Source: Albula goreensis (taxonomy: Eukaryota > Chordata > Actinopteri > Albuliformes > Albulidae). From it: a DNA stretch of 64,000 nt. The translations under genes and the position numbers were made by a program. The first letter of the stretch is position 1, and each line of letters starts with the position of its first letter. Shown piece after piece: positions 1 through 10,985 of this stretch. Below the pieces are notes generated by a model. The model was not told the DNA's origin. It saw nothing but the letters and a program-made list of their open reading frames with translations, and made no database searches. The stretch lies in contig CM040743.1 of the NCBI GenBank assembly GCA_022829145.1, positions 28,323,646 to 28,387,645 on the forward strand. The letters run 5' to 3'.

Positions 1-1534
1 AGTGGAAGATGGCCTTCAATACCCCTATGGGGCACTATAAATATTTGGTTATGCCTTTTGGTGTGACCAATTCTCCAGCTGTGTTTCAGGCTATGGTGAA
101 TGACGTGCTGCGGGATATGCTGGGCAGATTTGTCTATGTCTACCTGAACGACATTCTGGTGTTCTCCCAGTCGCCTGCTGAACACTCTTGCCACATTTGC
201 CTGGTATTGTAGAGGCTGTTGGAGAACCATCTATTCATGAAGGCAGATAAAATGTGAGTTCAGCCAGAAGAGAGTGTTCTTCCTGGGATACGACATCTCT
301 GCTGAGGGCATCCGGATGGATGATCACAGGATCCAGGCGGTGGTGAACTGGCCGCAGCCCTCTTCTCGTCATGAGTTGCAGAGATTCTTGGGGTTCGCCA
401 ATTTCTATAGGCAATTTATCCGCAACTTCAGTATGGTAGCAACACCTCTAACCTCTTTGACTTCCTCCCTCAGAAGGTTCTCCTGGACCCTGGAGGCAGA
501 GAGGTTTCCGCGAGCTCAAGAGATGGTTCACTTCTGCTCCCATACTCGTCCAGCCTGACCCTGCTTGCCAGTTCATGGTGGAAGTTGATGCTTCTGATGT
601 AAGGGCTGTTCTCTCTTAGGTCTCTGTACTAGACAACAAACTCCATCCCTGTGCCTTTTCTCGCAGACTCTCAGCTTGGGTGCAAAACTATGACATCAGC
701 GACAGTGAGCTACTTGGCTGTTAAGCTGGCACTTGAGGAGCAGAGACACTGGAGGGGGCTAAGGAGCCATTCCTGGTTTGGACTAACCATAAGAATCTGG
801 AATACATCCACTCTGCCAGACAGCTCAACTCTCACCAAGCCCGCTGGTCCCTATTCTTCACCAGATATAATGTTTCCCTCTCATATCGGCCAGGTTCCAA
901 GAATGCTAAGCCTGACGCTCTTTCCTGTCTTCCCTCTCCTGCGGCTATCCCTGAAGAGCGTACCATTCTACCCGACTGGTGCTGGTTGGCAGTGGCTCAT
1001 TGGAACATAGTCTGTGGTTCAAGTGGCCCTGTGGTTCAGGGTGACTCCGGTCCCATTTCTTGCCCAATAACTGCCTTTTTGTTCCCCATTCGGTCTGTTC
1101 CCAGGACAGACTCATGGAAACTAGAGCCCCCATTGTTAAGGTCATTAGTGGCAGTGCGTCTCCAGTTGCCCTCTCCTCTTCACCGTATTCACCCTACCTT
1201 CCACGTTTCCCATATCAAGCCCGCCTCCCGCAGTCCCCTATGCCCCCCTCCCAAAGGTCCTTCACCCCCTTGCCTTATCAACGGTTCAGAGGCGTACACT
1301 ATGCGCCGCCTGCTGGGAGTTCGTAGTTGCGGCCAGGGCCTGCAGTACCTAGTGGCCTGGGAGGGCTACGGCCCCGAGGAGCACTGTTGGGTCCCAGCCC
1401 AAGACATCCTGGACCCTGGCCTCATCAGAGACTTTCATGCTCAACACTCTCATCTTGTTTTGTTTTTTGTATTTGCTGTCGGCTTAGTTTGGTTGTTTCC
1501 CTGTTTTTTGTTCCCTGTCCATGTGCGTCTGTGT
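1..1534 (+). pseudogene. Ty3/gypsy chromovirus pol relic (RT, RNase H, chromodomain)
   Basis: Fragmented pol of an LTR retrotransposon, cut by the window edge. Residues translated from 9-212 are reverse transcriptase ([13 protein letters not shown], then YLNDILVF where the family has YLDD, so a catalytic Asp is Asn). Frame 274-558 continues into the RT thumb/connection ([12 protein letters not shown]). Frames near 651-985 carry RNase H remnants. The frame at about 1100-1440 holds the end of the integrase ([11 protein letters not shown]) and a chromodomain ([17 protein letters not shown]), which marks the chromovirus branch. Most of the integrase is missing between about 990 and 1100, and frames shift several times, so this copy is dead. 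Family assignment is firm; the exact lineage is not. Confidence 0.85.
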
Positions 1535-1946
1535 TGTCATTGTGTTCCCCACCCTCCTCGTTACCTGCCTTGATTGCTTATCTGTTTCACTTGCCTTGCT
1601 GTGCACCTGTGTCTTGTTTGCTCGTTATTCTTGTGCATTTATACCCTGTTCATTTGTTTTTTGCAAGTTCATCTCAGCTGTTCTTTCACTGTGTATGCTA
1701 CAAGCCTTCCTGTCTGATTATTATCTGGTCCGTTTTTATGGTTTTTTATTCCTGCCTCTCAATTTTGTACATTTTGCAGTGTCTACCTGTTGCCAGCCTG
1801 TTGCCTGTTGACCCTCCCATCGGATTGAGTTTTGTACCTGTGCTGAGCTTTCCTGGTTTTGACTCTCGCTTATGGTTTTTGGATTCTGCCCCAGTAAACC
1901 TTTATTCCTGCATCAGCTGTCTTTGGGTCCTTCCTGGGTTGTGACA
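1535..1946 (+). repeat. 3' LTR of the chromovirus
   Basis: Inferred LTR directly after the chromodomain frame. It starts TGTCA and ends TGACA (inverted termini) and contains a late CAGTAAACC-type polyadenylation region and a pyrimidine-rich U3-like stretch. The end resembles other fish chromovirus LTR ends. No partner LTR lies in the window, so the left boundary rests only on the terminal inverted pentamer. Confidence 0.5.
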
Positions 1947-2995
1947 GGAGTCTAAATTTTAACTCTTGAAAGTGTCAAATTTACTCTTGAAAGTGTAGAG
2001 CTGTGTAGTGTCTGCGTGGGAGTCAAAATGAACACCATTGGAGTCAACTCTGGACAGTGTTCTAACTCTTTACTGTGTACAGTAACATGTCTGCGTTGCT
2101 CCCTCTTCTTTGAATATGCTGGCAACACCTCATCTGTGAAAAGGCATCCTTTAAATTAATCCTTTAAACAAATCAAGTTGGTCGAATAGTTTTTATGTGG
2201 CGATTTAAAGTTGAGGGAAAATCAGGTGAACTACCTAGCTAACAGCTGTAATGCCTCCTTGCTCATATTCGGGAATGAAACATCTCTGAATATTACAGTA
2301 GCTACACACAGGCTACCTAGCTATTGTGACAGCTGCATTAACTGTAATTGACTTATACACCGCATTTACTTCAGAATGGGTATAGCTGAGTGTTAAAAAG
2401 GCGAAGCTTCCTAATCATTGTTTAACTCTATTTGTTTTTGATGTTACTTCAGTTGTCAATCACCAGTTATAGAGATCTCATCATGCTTGAATGCATATCG
2501 GATGTCCTGCCCATTTGTTCCCATTTCGCTAGTGAGCATCAATGCAATCCACGAAGCAATCCACTCTTAAAAGTGGTTTTCTGATGGACCCTTGTTAAAA
2601 ATCCAAAGTGTTGTGCGTACATGACAACATGAGAAGTGTTTTATTGCTTTAGGAGTTGGGAAATTAATTTTGTGAATTGATGACGTATAAAAATGGGTTG
2701 TGCTACCACTGGTTGTAGTATTGTTAGTTGCTACTTGTTTATAATAGGTATAATTATCATATATCATTCCATTATATTATCGAAAATCTTACTGATGTTT
2801 TTATAATTCACAGAACCAGTGATGCACATTCTAAATATTGTTTAAAGAACATGATCTGTGGTGCTAATTAAGCCATATGGGTCATTCTCAAAATATGGTG
2901 ACTTTCTGACTGGATAAATGTTCATTTTAACTTCTGTGTTAACTTTTGTTTTCTCATTTAAAAGTTTGTTACATAATTTTTACATTTTAGCATTA
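1947..2995. other. AT-rich intergenic stretch, no gene seen
   Basis: No convincing coding frame, splice structure or terminal repeat was found. The first about 100 bases contain two copies of the phrase ACTCTTGAAAGTGT, hinting at a short degraded repeat. Confidence 0.5.
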
Positions 2996-3474
2996 CGGTA
3001 AACCCCTGTTATATTGCAGTTCAGTTTTTGTGGTCCCGGTATTTCACGTTTTTTTTCTGTAAGGCCTATTAATTTTAATATCACTTATATTTTCGCCATT
3101 TCGCGGCTTTCCACAGCATTGTTTATGAGTTTAAATCTCGCGCATCACCTGTACATACCGATCCAGTCAATCATAGTGCCAGAAATTGTTTTCTTGGTGG
3201 CTGATTGGCTGTTGTGTGCTAGAAGCATCTTGCTGCTTGCCTTGCTCTGTCTCAGTTCTGGGTGTCTCCCTAAATAAAACATATCTTTTGTGTTTAAATG
3301 TGTTTCTGTTGTTTTAAAAGTGTGTTTAAAGACCTTAAAATGATTTTAAAAGTACCGTAAAACTTATAATAACATGCCTAGGGTGTATTTAAATAGGGTA
3401 TTTCTATTTCGCGGATTTTCACTTATCACGGGTGGGTCTGGAACGTAACCGCCACGATGGAGGGGGGTTTACTG
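2996..3474. mobile_element. Tigger/pogo-like MITE
   Basis: Non-autonomous DNA element of 479 bp. The left end reads CGGTAAACCCC after a TA dinucleotide, and the right end is its inverse (GGGGTTTACTG). The inner right arm has the phrases TTTCGCGGATTTTCAC and GGAACGTAACCGCCACGATGG, close to the terminal repeats of vertebrate Tigger-like elements as I recall them. There is no transposase frame inside. The right flank is CA instead of the expected TA duplication. Confidence 0.55.
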
Positions 3475-3897
3475 CACCAATAATCATGAAGGACACCTAA
3501 TATTAATTACTTTTTAATCTTTTGTATGGATGTTCCATGTTTTCTATCATTGTTGATGCCTTAAATGATCTTTTTTTTTCCTCCCACATATTATCTCATA
3601 AATCCAAAGGCAGTCACAAAACCTAGCAGTTAATAATATTTAATGTTAATAATATAATAATTTACAAATATTGATGTATAAAGGATTTTTTCATTTTTTA
3701 CATGTAGGCTTTACATTACATTACATTATAGGCATTTGGCAGACGCTCTTATCCAGAGCGACTTACAACACAAAGTGCATTTTTTAGGGAACAAGATTTT
3801 ATAAAGTGCTAGGGGAGGGTACATGTCTCAAGTGCCAGTAGGGTTAGACGGGCTGAACCCTAATGATGACCTGTTGAGGGAAAAAGAAAAACATAAG

Positions 3898-4030
3898 CAA
3901 TAATTAATAAACAATAGCACTGGTACAACAATTGAATAACCCTAAGGTAGCTGCAACCTAAGGCAACAATTAATAAACAATAGCACTGGTACAACAATTG
4001 AATAACCCTAAGGTAGCTGCAGCAAAAAAC
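3898..4030. repeat. 66-bp direct tandem duplication in LINE 3' UTR
   Basis: The phrase TAATAAACAATAGCACTGG occurs at 3905 and again at 3971. About two copies of a 66-bp unit run side by side with almost no differences, which points to a recent local duplication. Confidence 0.8.
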
Positions 4031-4091
4031 TAAGGCTAAGTAGAAGAGCTAGGGAGAGAAGGAGAGAGGTGCATCCTGAAGAGGTGAGTCT

Positions 4092-6960
4092 TCAGTCTGC
4101 GCTTGAAGGTGGGCAGACTATCTGCTGTTCTGACCTCCGTGGGAAGGTCATTCCACCAGCGGGAGCCAGAACAGACAGCAGACGTGACCGGGAAGTGCAG
4201 GCGTTGAGAGGAGGGGGCACCAGGCGCGCTGAAGACGCAGAACGAAGTGCACGGGCAGGCGTGTAGGGTCTGATAAGCTTCTGAAGATAGGACGGAGCCG
4301 TCCCCTTAGCAGCCTGGAAGGCAAGCACCAAAGTCTTGAATCTGATGCGAGCCGAGACAGGTAGCCAATGGAGGTCGGCGAGGAGGGGAGTGGCGTGGGT
4401 GCGTCTGGGAAGGTTGAAGACCAGGCGAGCAGCAGCATTCTGGATGAGCTGCAAAGGTCGGATGGAAGATGCTGGAAGGCCAGCAAGGAGTGAGTTGCAG
4501 TAGTCCAGGCGGGAGAGAACCGTCGCTTGGACAAGCAGCTGTGTGGAGTAGGTGGTGAGGAAGGGGCGGATTCTCCTGATGTTATACAGGAAGAATCTGC
4601 ACGCCCGACTCACCGCTGCGATGTTCTCGGAGAGGGTCAGCTTGTTGTCGAAGACCACTCCGAGGTTCTTAGCACAGGAAGATGGTGACAGGATGGTGTC
4701 ACCAAGGGAGATGGAGAGGTCCAGTGATGGAGAAGATGGAGCAGGAAAGAAGAGGAGCTCTGACTTGTCTTTGTTGAGCTTAAGATGGTGGGTGTCCATC
4801 CAGCTCTGAATATCCCGGAGACAAGCAGAGATCCGAGCGGAGACCTGTGAGTCAGAGGGAGAGAATGAGAGAAAGAGTTGGGTGTCATGGGCATAACAAT
4901 GATAGGACAAGCCATGAGCAGAGATGACAGGTCCAAGAGAACGGGTATAGAGAGTGAAGAGAGCAGTGGACCAAGAACAGAGCCTTGAGGAACTCCTGTG
5001 GCAAGCGGATGGGGTGCCGATACTGCACCGTCCCAGGCAACCTGAAAGGAGCGACCAGAAAGGTAGGACTCAATCCAGCCAAGGACGGTGCCACGGATCC
5101 CCAAAGCAGCCAGTGAGGACAGGAGGATGGAGTGGTTAACTGTGTCGAAGGCAGCCGAAAGGTCCAGGAGAATAAGAACTGAAGAAAGGAGGCTGCCCGT
5201 GCAGTGTGGAGAGCTTCACTGACAGAGAGAAGAGTCTCAGTCGAGTGACCGGGTCTGAAGCCAGACTGGTGAGGGTCCAGCAAGTTGTTCTGAGAAAGGA
5301 AGAGAGACAGTTGATTAGAGGCAGCACGCTCAAGAGTTTTGGAGAGGAAAGGGAGAAGGGACACAGGGCGGTAATTATGGATAACAGAAGGGTCCATGGT
5401 GGGTTTTTTCAATAACGGGGTGATGTGAGCCCGCTTGAAGGAAGAGGGGAAGCAGCCAGTAGACAAGGAGGAGTTTACAAGGTGGGTGATGAATGGGAGG
5501 ATGGCTGGGGTAATAGCCTGGAGGAGGGATGAAGGGATGGGATCAAGAACACAGGTGGTAGGACGATGGGAAAGGAGAAGCTTGGAGACCTCAGTGTCGG
5601 TAAGAGGAGAGAAGGTGGAAAAGGACAAGGAAGATGTGGAGGGGGAAGAGGGGGAAGGGGGAGAGACAGGCAGAAAGGTGTTGCAGATGTCTGCAATCTT
5701 ACCAACAAAGTAAGATGCAAGGTCATCTGCAGAGAAGCAGGATTGAGGTTGAGGAGGAGGGGGGTTGAGGAGAGAGGAGAGAAGGGAGAATAGCTGTCGA
5801 GGATTAGAGGAGGAGTTGTGAATCTTGGAGTGAAAGAAATTAGCTTTAGCGGTGGAGACAGAAGAGGAGAAAGCAGTGAGGAGAGACTTGTAGGACAAGA
5901 GATCAGAAGGCACCCTGGATTTCCTCCACCTCCTCTCAGCTGCCCGAAGCTCGGCCCTGCTGATCCGGAGGATGTCGGTCATCCATGGGCTAGGAGGAGA
6001 GGAACGTGCAGGCTTGGAAATTAGAGGACAGAGAGAGTCAAGAGCTGAAGATAGAGAGGAGAGGAGAGAGGAAGATGCACAATCAGTGGAGAGTTTAGAG
6101 AATGAGTCAGGGGAGTGGAGAGAAGCAAGGGTTGCAGATGCAAGAGAGGAGGGAGACAGGGAACGGAGATTACGACGCACAGAGACAGACGGGGTGGGTG
6201 CAGATGAGGAGGAAAGGGGAGGCAGGGGGAGAGAGAAAGAGATGAAATGATGATCGGATGTATGAAGAGGGGTCACCACAAGATCAGAGGAGCAGCAGTT
6301 CCTCACGAAGACCAAGTCGAGGACGTTACCGGCTCTGTGAGTAGGAGGAGAGTGCTGCAAGGAGAGGTCGAAGGAGTGGAGCAGTGGAAGAACGGCTGCA
6401 GACTGGGATGACCCTAGGTGAATGTTGAAATCACCTAGAAGGATCAGTGGCATGCCGTCTTCCGGGAAGGAGCTGAGCAGGGAGTCCAGCTCATCCAAGA
6501 AGTTGCCAAGGGGCCCTGGGGGACGATAGATAACAATAATAAAGAGTTTAGCAGGGCATGTCACGGTAACAGAATGGAATTCGAAGGTGGAAATGGAAAG
6601 GTGAGGGAGAGGAGAAGCAGACAATTTCCAAGAAGGAGAAATTAGCAAACCAGTCCCACCACCTCGGCCAGATGGCCTTGGAGTGTGGGAGAAGGAGAAG
6701 GAAGAGGAGAGGGCTGCAGGAGTAGCGGTGTTGTCAGGTGTGATCCAGGTCTCTGTGAGAGCAAGGAAGTCGAGGGAGAGGTGGGAGGCGTACGCTGAGA
6801 TGAAGTCAGCCTTACGCGCAGCAGACTGGCAGTTCCATAACCCCCCTGCCACAGAGAGGGCGGCAGGGGGGGTTGCTGAGGGGTAGATGAGGTTGGAAGT
6901 GTCCCGTCGTCGAGCAGGGCCACGACGATGGAAGCACCTCCTGCGTGGTCTTCCATTCAT
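4092..6960 (-). pseudogene. L2 LINE ORF2: endonuclease-reverse transcriptase, frameshifted
   Basis: The longest frame (4885-6960, 691 codons) has an APE-type endonuclease at about residues 40-250 (LTETW, GDFNIHL, SDHHFISF) and the start of RT at about 480-600 (NYRPVSLLPFLSKTLER, HQSGFRPGHST). The RT then continues in a second frame (4637-5104; [12 protein letters not shown]) and a third (4092-4910) carrying the RT active-site region and C-terminal domain (SRLDYCNSLLAGLP). Two frameshifts, near 5190 and 4950, therefore break it. The catalytic motif reads YAHDTQ where the family has YADD. The copy cannot be autonomous. Confidence 0.88.
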
Positions 6961-6974
6961 GTGGAGACCAGAGT

Positions 6975-7276
6975 TGCTGCGAAAGTCGATGTACGGACAA
7001 TTGTTATCAAACTATCTGGGTCAGAACCATGCCAGTGGATTAATTTTAAAGGAGACAGATGCTGTGTCATCACAGTCAATAGCGACAAGGGAAGGATACT
7101 TCATGTGCAAGTTTGGGGATTCAAGTTTCATGTTGGTGAATGAGTTGTCCTGTTCACTGCAGGACTTTAACGAATTTGTTTATCCGTTCATTGCTGATCT
7201 TTTTGAGGAGGTTGACGTACAAAGAGACTTTTGTTTCCTTAAAACACAGCTTGACAAATGTTTCAACAAAGACTAA
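6975..7276 (+). other. Unidentified open frame upstream of the LINE
   Basis: An open frame of about 100 codons begins just outside the LINE 5' end and ends with a stop at 7274-7276. It includes FGDSSFMLVNELSCSLQDF and FLKTQLDKCFNKD. It is not the LINE frame and is on the opposite strand. No family was recognised. It may be a stranded exon or the end of another mobile-element protein; its position before the integrase region would fit the latter. Confidence 0.3.
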
Positions 7277-7643
7277 TATTATTTACCTTTACAAAACATA
7301 GATGAAGCAAGGGAGCCTATTGCATGGTACTCAAGCTAAACCTGTAAATCTTGTAAAATCTGTAAATCTTGTTCGTAATCTGTGTAAAACTTTCTTTAAT
7401 AATAAGTAATTCTTATGATTTAAAAAAGTGTTTTTAACCATGTATTGTTAGTTTTTTGTAAATATCTTCTTTTTGTAGTTTAAACCATGCTAGGTAGTTT
7501 AACCATTTATGGCAATAAATGAAACTGATATAAAAAGCAAAGGCTGGCACACCCACACTCTGTCACACAGTAGGTGTGGCAACAGTCCTTAAAAATCCAA
7601 AATCCCTACACAAGCATAACCCTGGAGCACTAGAACCTACAAC
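7277..7643. other. AT-rich spacer, no gene seen
   Basis: No coding frame or repeat structure was recognised. An AATAAA at about 7514 could serve as a polyadenylation signal for the plus-strand frame that ends at 7276. Confidence 0.4.
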
Positions 7644-8377
7644 ATGACCAGTAAAATGTATGCACACCTCTTGTCAGCAGCCTTGTTCCAGGGGGCAAAG
7701 CCCTCAGAGTACTGGGGAGATGACACCGGGGACAACTTCACAAACGGCCCGTCTGAGGCATTACCACCAGCCACAGCAGCAGCAGCAGCAGCAGCTGCTG
7801 AGGCCCCTGCAGGTGCAGATGCTGGAGTTCCCAAACCTATAGCTGGACCAGCTGTGCAACAACTTTGTGAGAATGAGCCTTACTACCAAGCCAGTAGAGC
7901 CTGTAGACAAAGATGAGTTGAACGGGTATGTCACCGCACCAATGATAAACATCATAAAGAGTATAACAGCCTGCATTCTGGATCATATCATTGAGCATGA
8001 TTTGAAAGTGAACTGTATAGGTTGTGCCGTGAATCACCCAAGCCAGAGTCGCCACACTTGCTCCTGAGGCCTTCTACTTTGAGTTCAACTTTGAAAGACT
8101 GGTCAAAAAACTGAAACAGCTATGCATGGCAGGTATCACTGCCAGAGCTTTCAGTGTGCTGGGGGTGAAACCTGCAGCAGCCCGATTTCAAAGAGCCGTG
8201 GATGTTGTGGTTTTAGATCTCAAGCATAAGCCGTACATCAGGGAGATGCTGACGTCTAAAAAGCAGGTAGACCTGGGGTCCCTCAGTGAGAAAAGTGTGG
8301 AAGATGTTGAGCAAGATTTCCAGGACATCAACGGTGCCCTTCAGCAGAACTGTGATCTGACAACACACTTCCAATGA
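7644..8377 (+). pseudogene. Unknown protein with C-C-H-H-C motif, two frameshifts
   Basis: Three consecutive plus-strand frames look like one protein. Frame 7644-about 7866 starts with ATG and carries an alanine run encoded by a CAG/GCA repeat (7771-7799). Frame about 7867-8067 holds CIGCAVNHPSQSRHTC, a cysteine/histidine arrangement (Cx2C, H, H, C) that could bind zinc. Frame about 8060-8377 is helical and charged (AFYFEFNFERLVKKLKQLC, then VKPAAARFQRAVDVVVLDL). Frames change near 7866 and 8058. I recall similar C-x-G-C-HPSQ-H-C motifs in unannotated fish and cnidarian proteins but cannot name a family. It precedes a Maverick-type integrase on the same strand, so it may be part of the same element. 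Confidence 0.45.
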
Positions 8378-8655
8378 CAGAGTTTTCTGCTGTGCATGCC
8401 AAAACATGTTCTGAAAAACAGACTGAAATGTTTTCACTGTTTCAAGTGCTGACCAGCAACTGTCTGTAAAATGTGTCTGTCCTGTACGTAATATCTATGG
8501 TAATATGCATGTGTTATTGTTGAGCGCCTTTGAAAATAAAAGCTTTAAAAAATTTTAAAACAGTTTTTCATGATGGCTGATGAAAAGCATATGAAGACTT
8601 AACTATAGACCAGGAAACCCTGGCTCGTATCGGGTGGTTACAGTGGTTACAGGGG

Positions 8656-9534
8656 CAGGATGCTTACACACTGCACAAACCAGTCCGAGTGTATTTCAAA
8701 AGAAAAAGGGTTTTTGTGAGTAATATCAGTTCACAGTGGCAAGCTGATGTAGTTGCTGTGTCCAGTTCATCAGCGCATAACAAAGATATGAAAGTTATGT
8801 CGACATGTGTAGACATACTGTCTAAATACGCATGGGTATGTTTACTGAAAAAGGAAAGGTGGACTGAGGTGACTAGGGCCTTTGAGGACATTATAGCACA
8901 AGGCAGAACACCCAAGAAGCTGCAAACAAACAAAGGTAAAGAATTTTTCAACAAGGGCTTTCAACGTATAATGAAAAAACACAACATAATCCACAACATA
9001 ACAATGTGAAAGCTTCTGTGGTGGAAAGATTTAATCGCACCCTCAAAACCTGAATGTGGCACTACTTTACCACCTGGAACACTAGAAAATACATCGACAT
9101 AGTGCAAGACTTGGTCCAGTCTTACAATAACAGCCACCACAGCACAAAAATGAAACCTGTAAAAGTCAATCCAACTAATGCCTTTTGAAAAAAAAGTTTT
9201 GAAAAGCATATATGGGATTGGATCCCAAAAGCCTAAAAAGATACCTTTTAAATTTGAAATTGGTGACACTGTCAGAGTCTCAAAACTGCATGATAAATTT
9301 ACAAAAGGTTATATGCAAACTTATAAAGACAAATATTTTACAGTGTCTGAACACAAACAAAGAGTATCTCCTGTGTACAAATTAAAAGATTATGACAGAG
9401 AGAGCATTGAGGGCACTTTTTTGATGAGGAATTACCGAAGATGATAATTGGTCAGGATAAAACATGCAAGGTTGAAAAGATATTGGTCAAGAAAAAGCAA
9501 AGGGGTAAAAAAGTTTTTGTAAAATGGGTCGCTT
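8656..9534 (+). pseudogene. Polinton/Maverick-type retroviral-like integrase, decayed
   Basis: Frame 8656-9006 begins YTLHKPVRVYFKRKRVFV and carries the first catalytic region (SQWQAD), then CVDILSKYAWV. The second catalytic position reads LQTNKGKEF where relatives have D in place of N. The third region is in another frame near 9012-9050 (VVERFNRTLK) and is followed at once by a stop. Frame 9178-9444 is the C-terminal SH3-like part (FEIGDTVRVSKLHDKFTKGY, VYKLKDYDRESIEGTF), with weak chromodomain-like residues to about 9534. The layout resembles the c-type integrases of Mavericks, adintoviruses and the nematode F54H12.3 protein. Frameshifts, a premature stop and the lost Asp make it non-functional. 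Confidence 0.75.
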
Positions 9535-9689
9535 AGCCTGCAATGTTCAATAGTTAGATGCCCGCAAATCATGTAGTTGACATTTAAAAATGGCCAAAAA
9601 GACCTGAGAAGCCAAAACAAAGTCAGAATCATCATAGTATACCATGGAAGAAGCTGGTTCTTACATCACTATTTCTAGTAATTCATCTA

Positions 9690-10985
9690 CAGTCCCTGAC
9701 AAAAGTCTTGCCTGCTTATCCACGTTGTAAGAACAACAACATCAATTGGAATCAGAAATGGCTTATATGAAAGGCAAAGGCCTCTGGATTATGCTTATTA
9801 TACCAAAATAAAGTCTTGTATCATTCATTGAGTTTTATCATTTAATTAGGACAGAAAGGTCAGATTTTGCTTGGAAAAAAGTCTTGTCGCATACAAAAAT
9901 AATGTACAGTAGAAATTATACTTTATTTTGAATACACAAACATGCTACAATAACATCAGAACATAAAGTCATGGCGCCTTGGGAAAAAAAAATTATATTG
10001 TGTATGACTCCCATGAGCTTGGAGGACTGCATCTATGCGTCTCGGTAATGACTCAAATAACTTAAGTCATCTGGAATAGCAAAAGCAAGCAGTCTTGCAG
10101 AACTCCCAGAGTTCATCAGGAATCTTTGGTTTCATCTTCCAAGCCTCCTTCTTCATCTTACCCCAGACATGCTCAATAATGTTCATGTCTGGTGACTGGG
10201 CTTGCCAATCCTGGAGCACCTTCTTTGCTTTCAGGAACTTTGATGTGGAGGCTGAAGTATGAGAAGGAGCACCATCCTGCTGAAGAATTTGCCCTCTCTT
10301 GTGGTTTTGAATGTAATGGGAATGTTGATGTTGCCATCCACTCTGCAGATTTCTCGCACACACCCATACTGGATGTAACCCCAAACCATTATTGATCCTC
10401 CACCAAACCTGACTGTTTTCTGGGTGAATCTTGGGTCCATTCGGGTTCCAACAGGTCTTTTGCAGCGATTGGGATGCAGTTTATTGGATGATTCGTCAGA
10501 AAAATCAACCTACTGCCACTTTTCCACTGTCCATCTTTTCTCCAAGCTGTGGGCCTTGGCAAATGCAACACGATTTTTTAGTTGTCTTCTGTTTAATGCT
10601 GGTTTGTGAGCACTAACTTGGCCATGGAGACCATTCAACAAACTGTTAGCTTGTAGATGCAGGGGTTTCTGGTGACCAGTTCTCATGTAGCTCTGTTGCA
10701 GTTGAAAAAGGGCTGGCCCTGGACTGTCGAAGCAAACGGTCCTCTCGAACAGTTGTCTTACGGGGTCTGCCTGACCTGGGCTTGTCATGAACTTCACCAG
10801 TTTCTTCACATCTTTTTCTTATCCTTTCCACTTGACATTTGTATACATTGAAGATGTCTGCCATCTCAGCAGCAGACTTAGTCTTCAGGCTGTTGATGAT
10901 CAGCACTTTGGTCTGTGGTTGAGTCTTTGGCATGTTCCAGGAGTTACCCCAGGAACGGAGAGAAGCTGAAGCCCAGGAGAACTGA
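9690..10985 (-). mobile_element. Tc1/mariner element, one end missing
   Basis: A TA dinucleotide (9688-9689) precedes the terminal repeat CAGTCCCTGACAAAAGTCTTG. A second AAAAAGTCTTGTCGC lies about 180 bp inside, the bipartite inverted-repeat/direct-repeat style of fish Tc1 elements. The opposite terminus, expected beyond the transposase start at 10933, is absent, and the sequence changes near 10985 into a gypsy relic. Confidence 0.8.
10067..10933 (-). pseudogene. Tc1 transposase, multiple frameshifts
   Basis: DD34E transposase fragments in three frames. The N-terminal paired-like helix-turn-helix (AEMADIFNVYKCQVERIRKR, then GRPRKTT) starts at 10933. The middle part carries the first Asp region (VDFSDESS), next to an in-frame stop. 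The C-terminal part has LQQDGAPSHTS and QSPDMNIIEHVWGKM, giving the second Asp and the Glu. All three catalytic residues can be seen, but stops and frame changes inactivate the gene. Confidence 0.85.

Larger units (their letters stand above)
3711..6960 (-). mobile_element. L2-clade LINE, nearly full ORF2, with ATTAC-repeat tail
   Basis: Minus-strand non-LTR retrotransposon. The 3' end lies at low coordinates and ends in a short TTACATTACATTACATTA array (3711-3728). Next to it is the widespread fish motif GGCATTTGGCAGACGCTC. The 5' limit is taken at the ORF2 start near 6960; any upstream leader cannot be delimited. No target-site duplication was identified. Tail microsatellite plus endonuclease-RT order is what the L2 group shows. 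Confidence 0.85.

Noticed and set aside
1327-1944. 205-codon plus-strand frame over the chromovirus LTR
   Set aside because: Cys/Leu/Phe-rich translation of a pyrimidine-rich LTR; alternative frame to the chromodomain.
5435-6250. Long plus-strand frames rich in Arg, Glu and Gly
   Set aside because: They are antisense translations of the LINE ORF2 and follow its composition; no motif.
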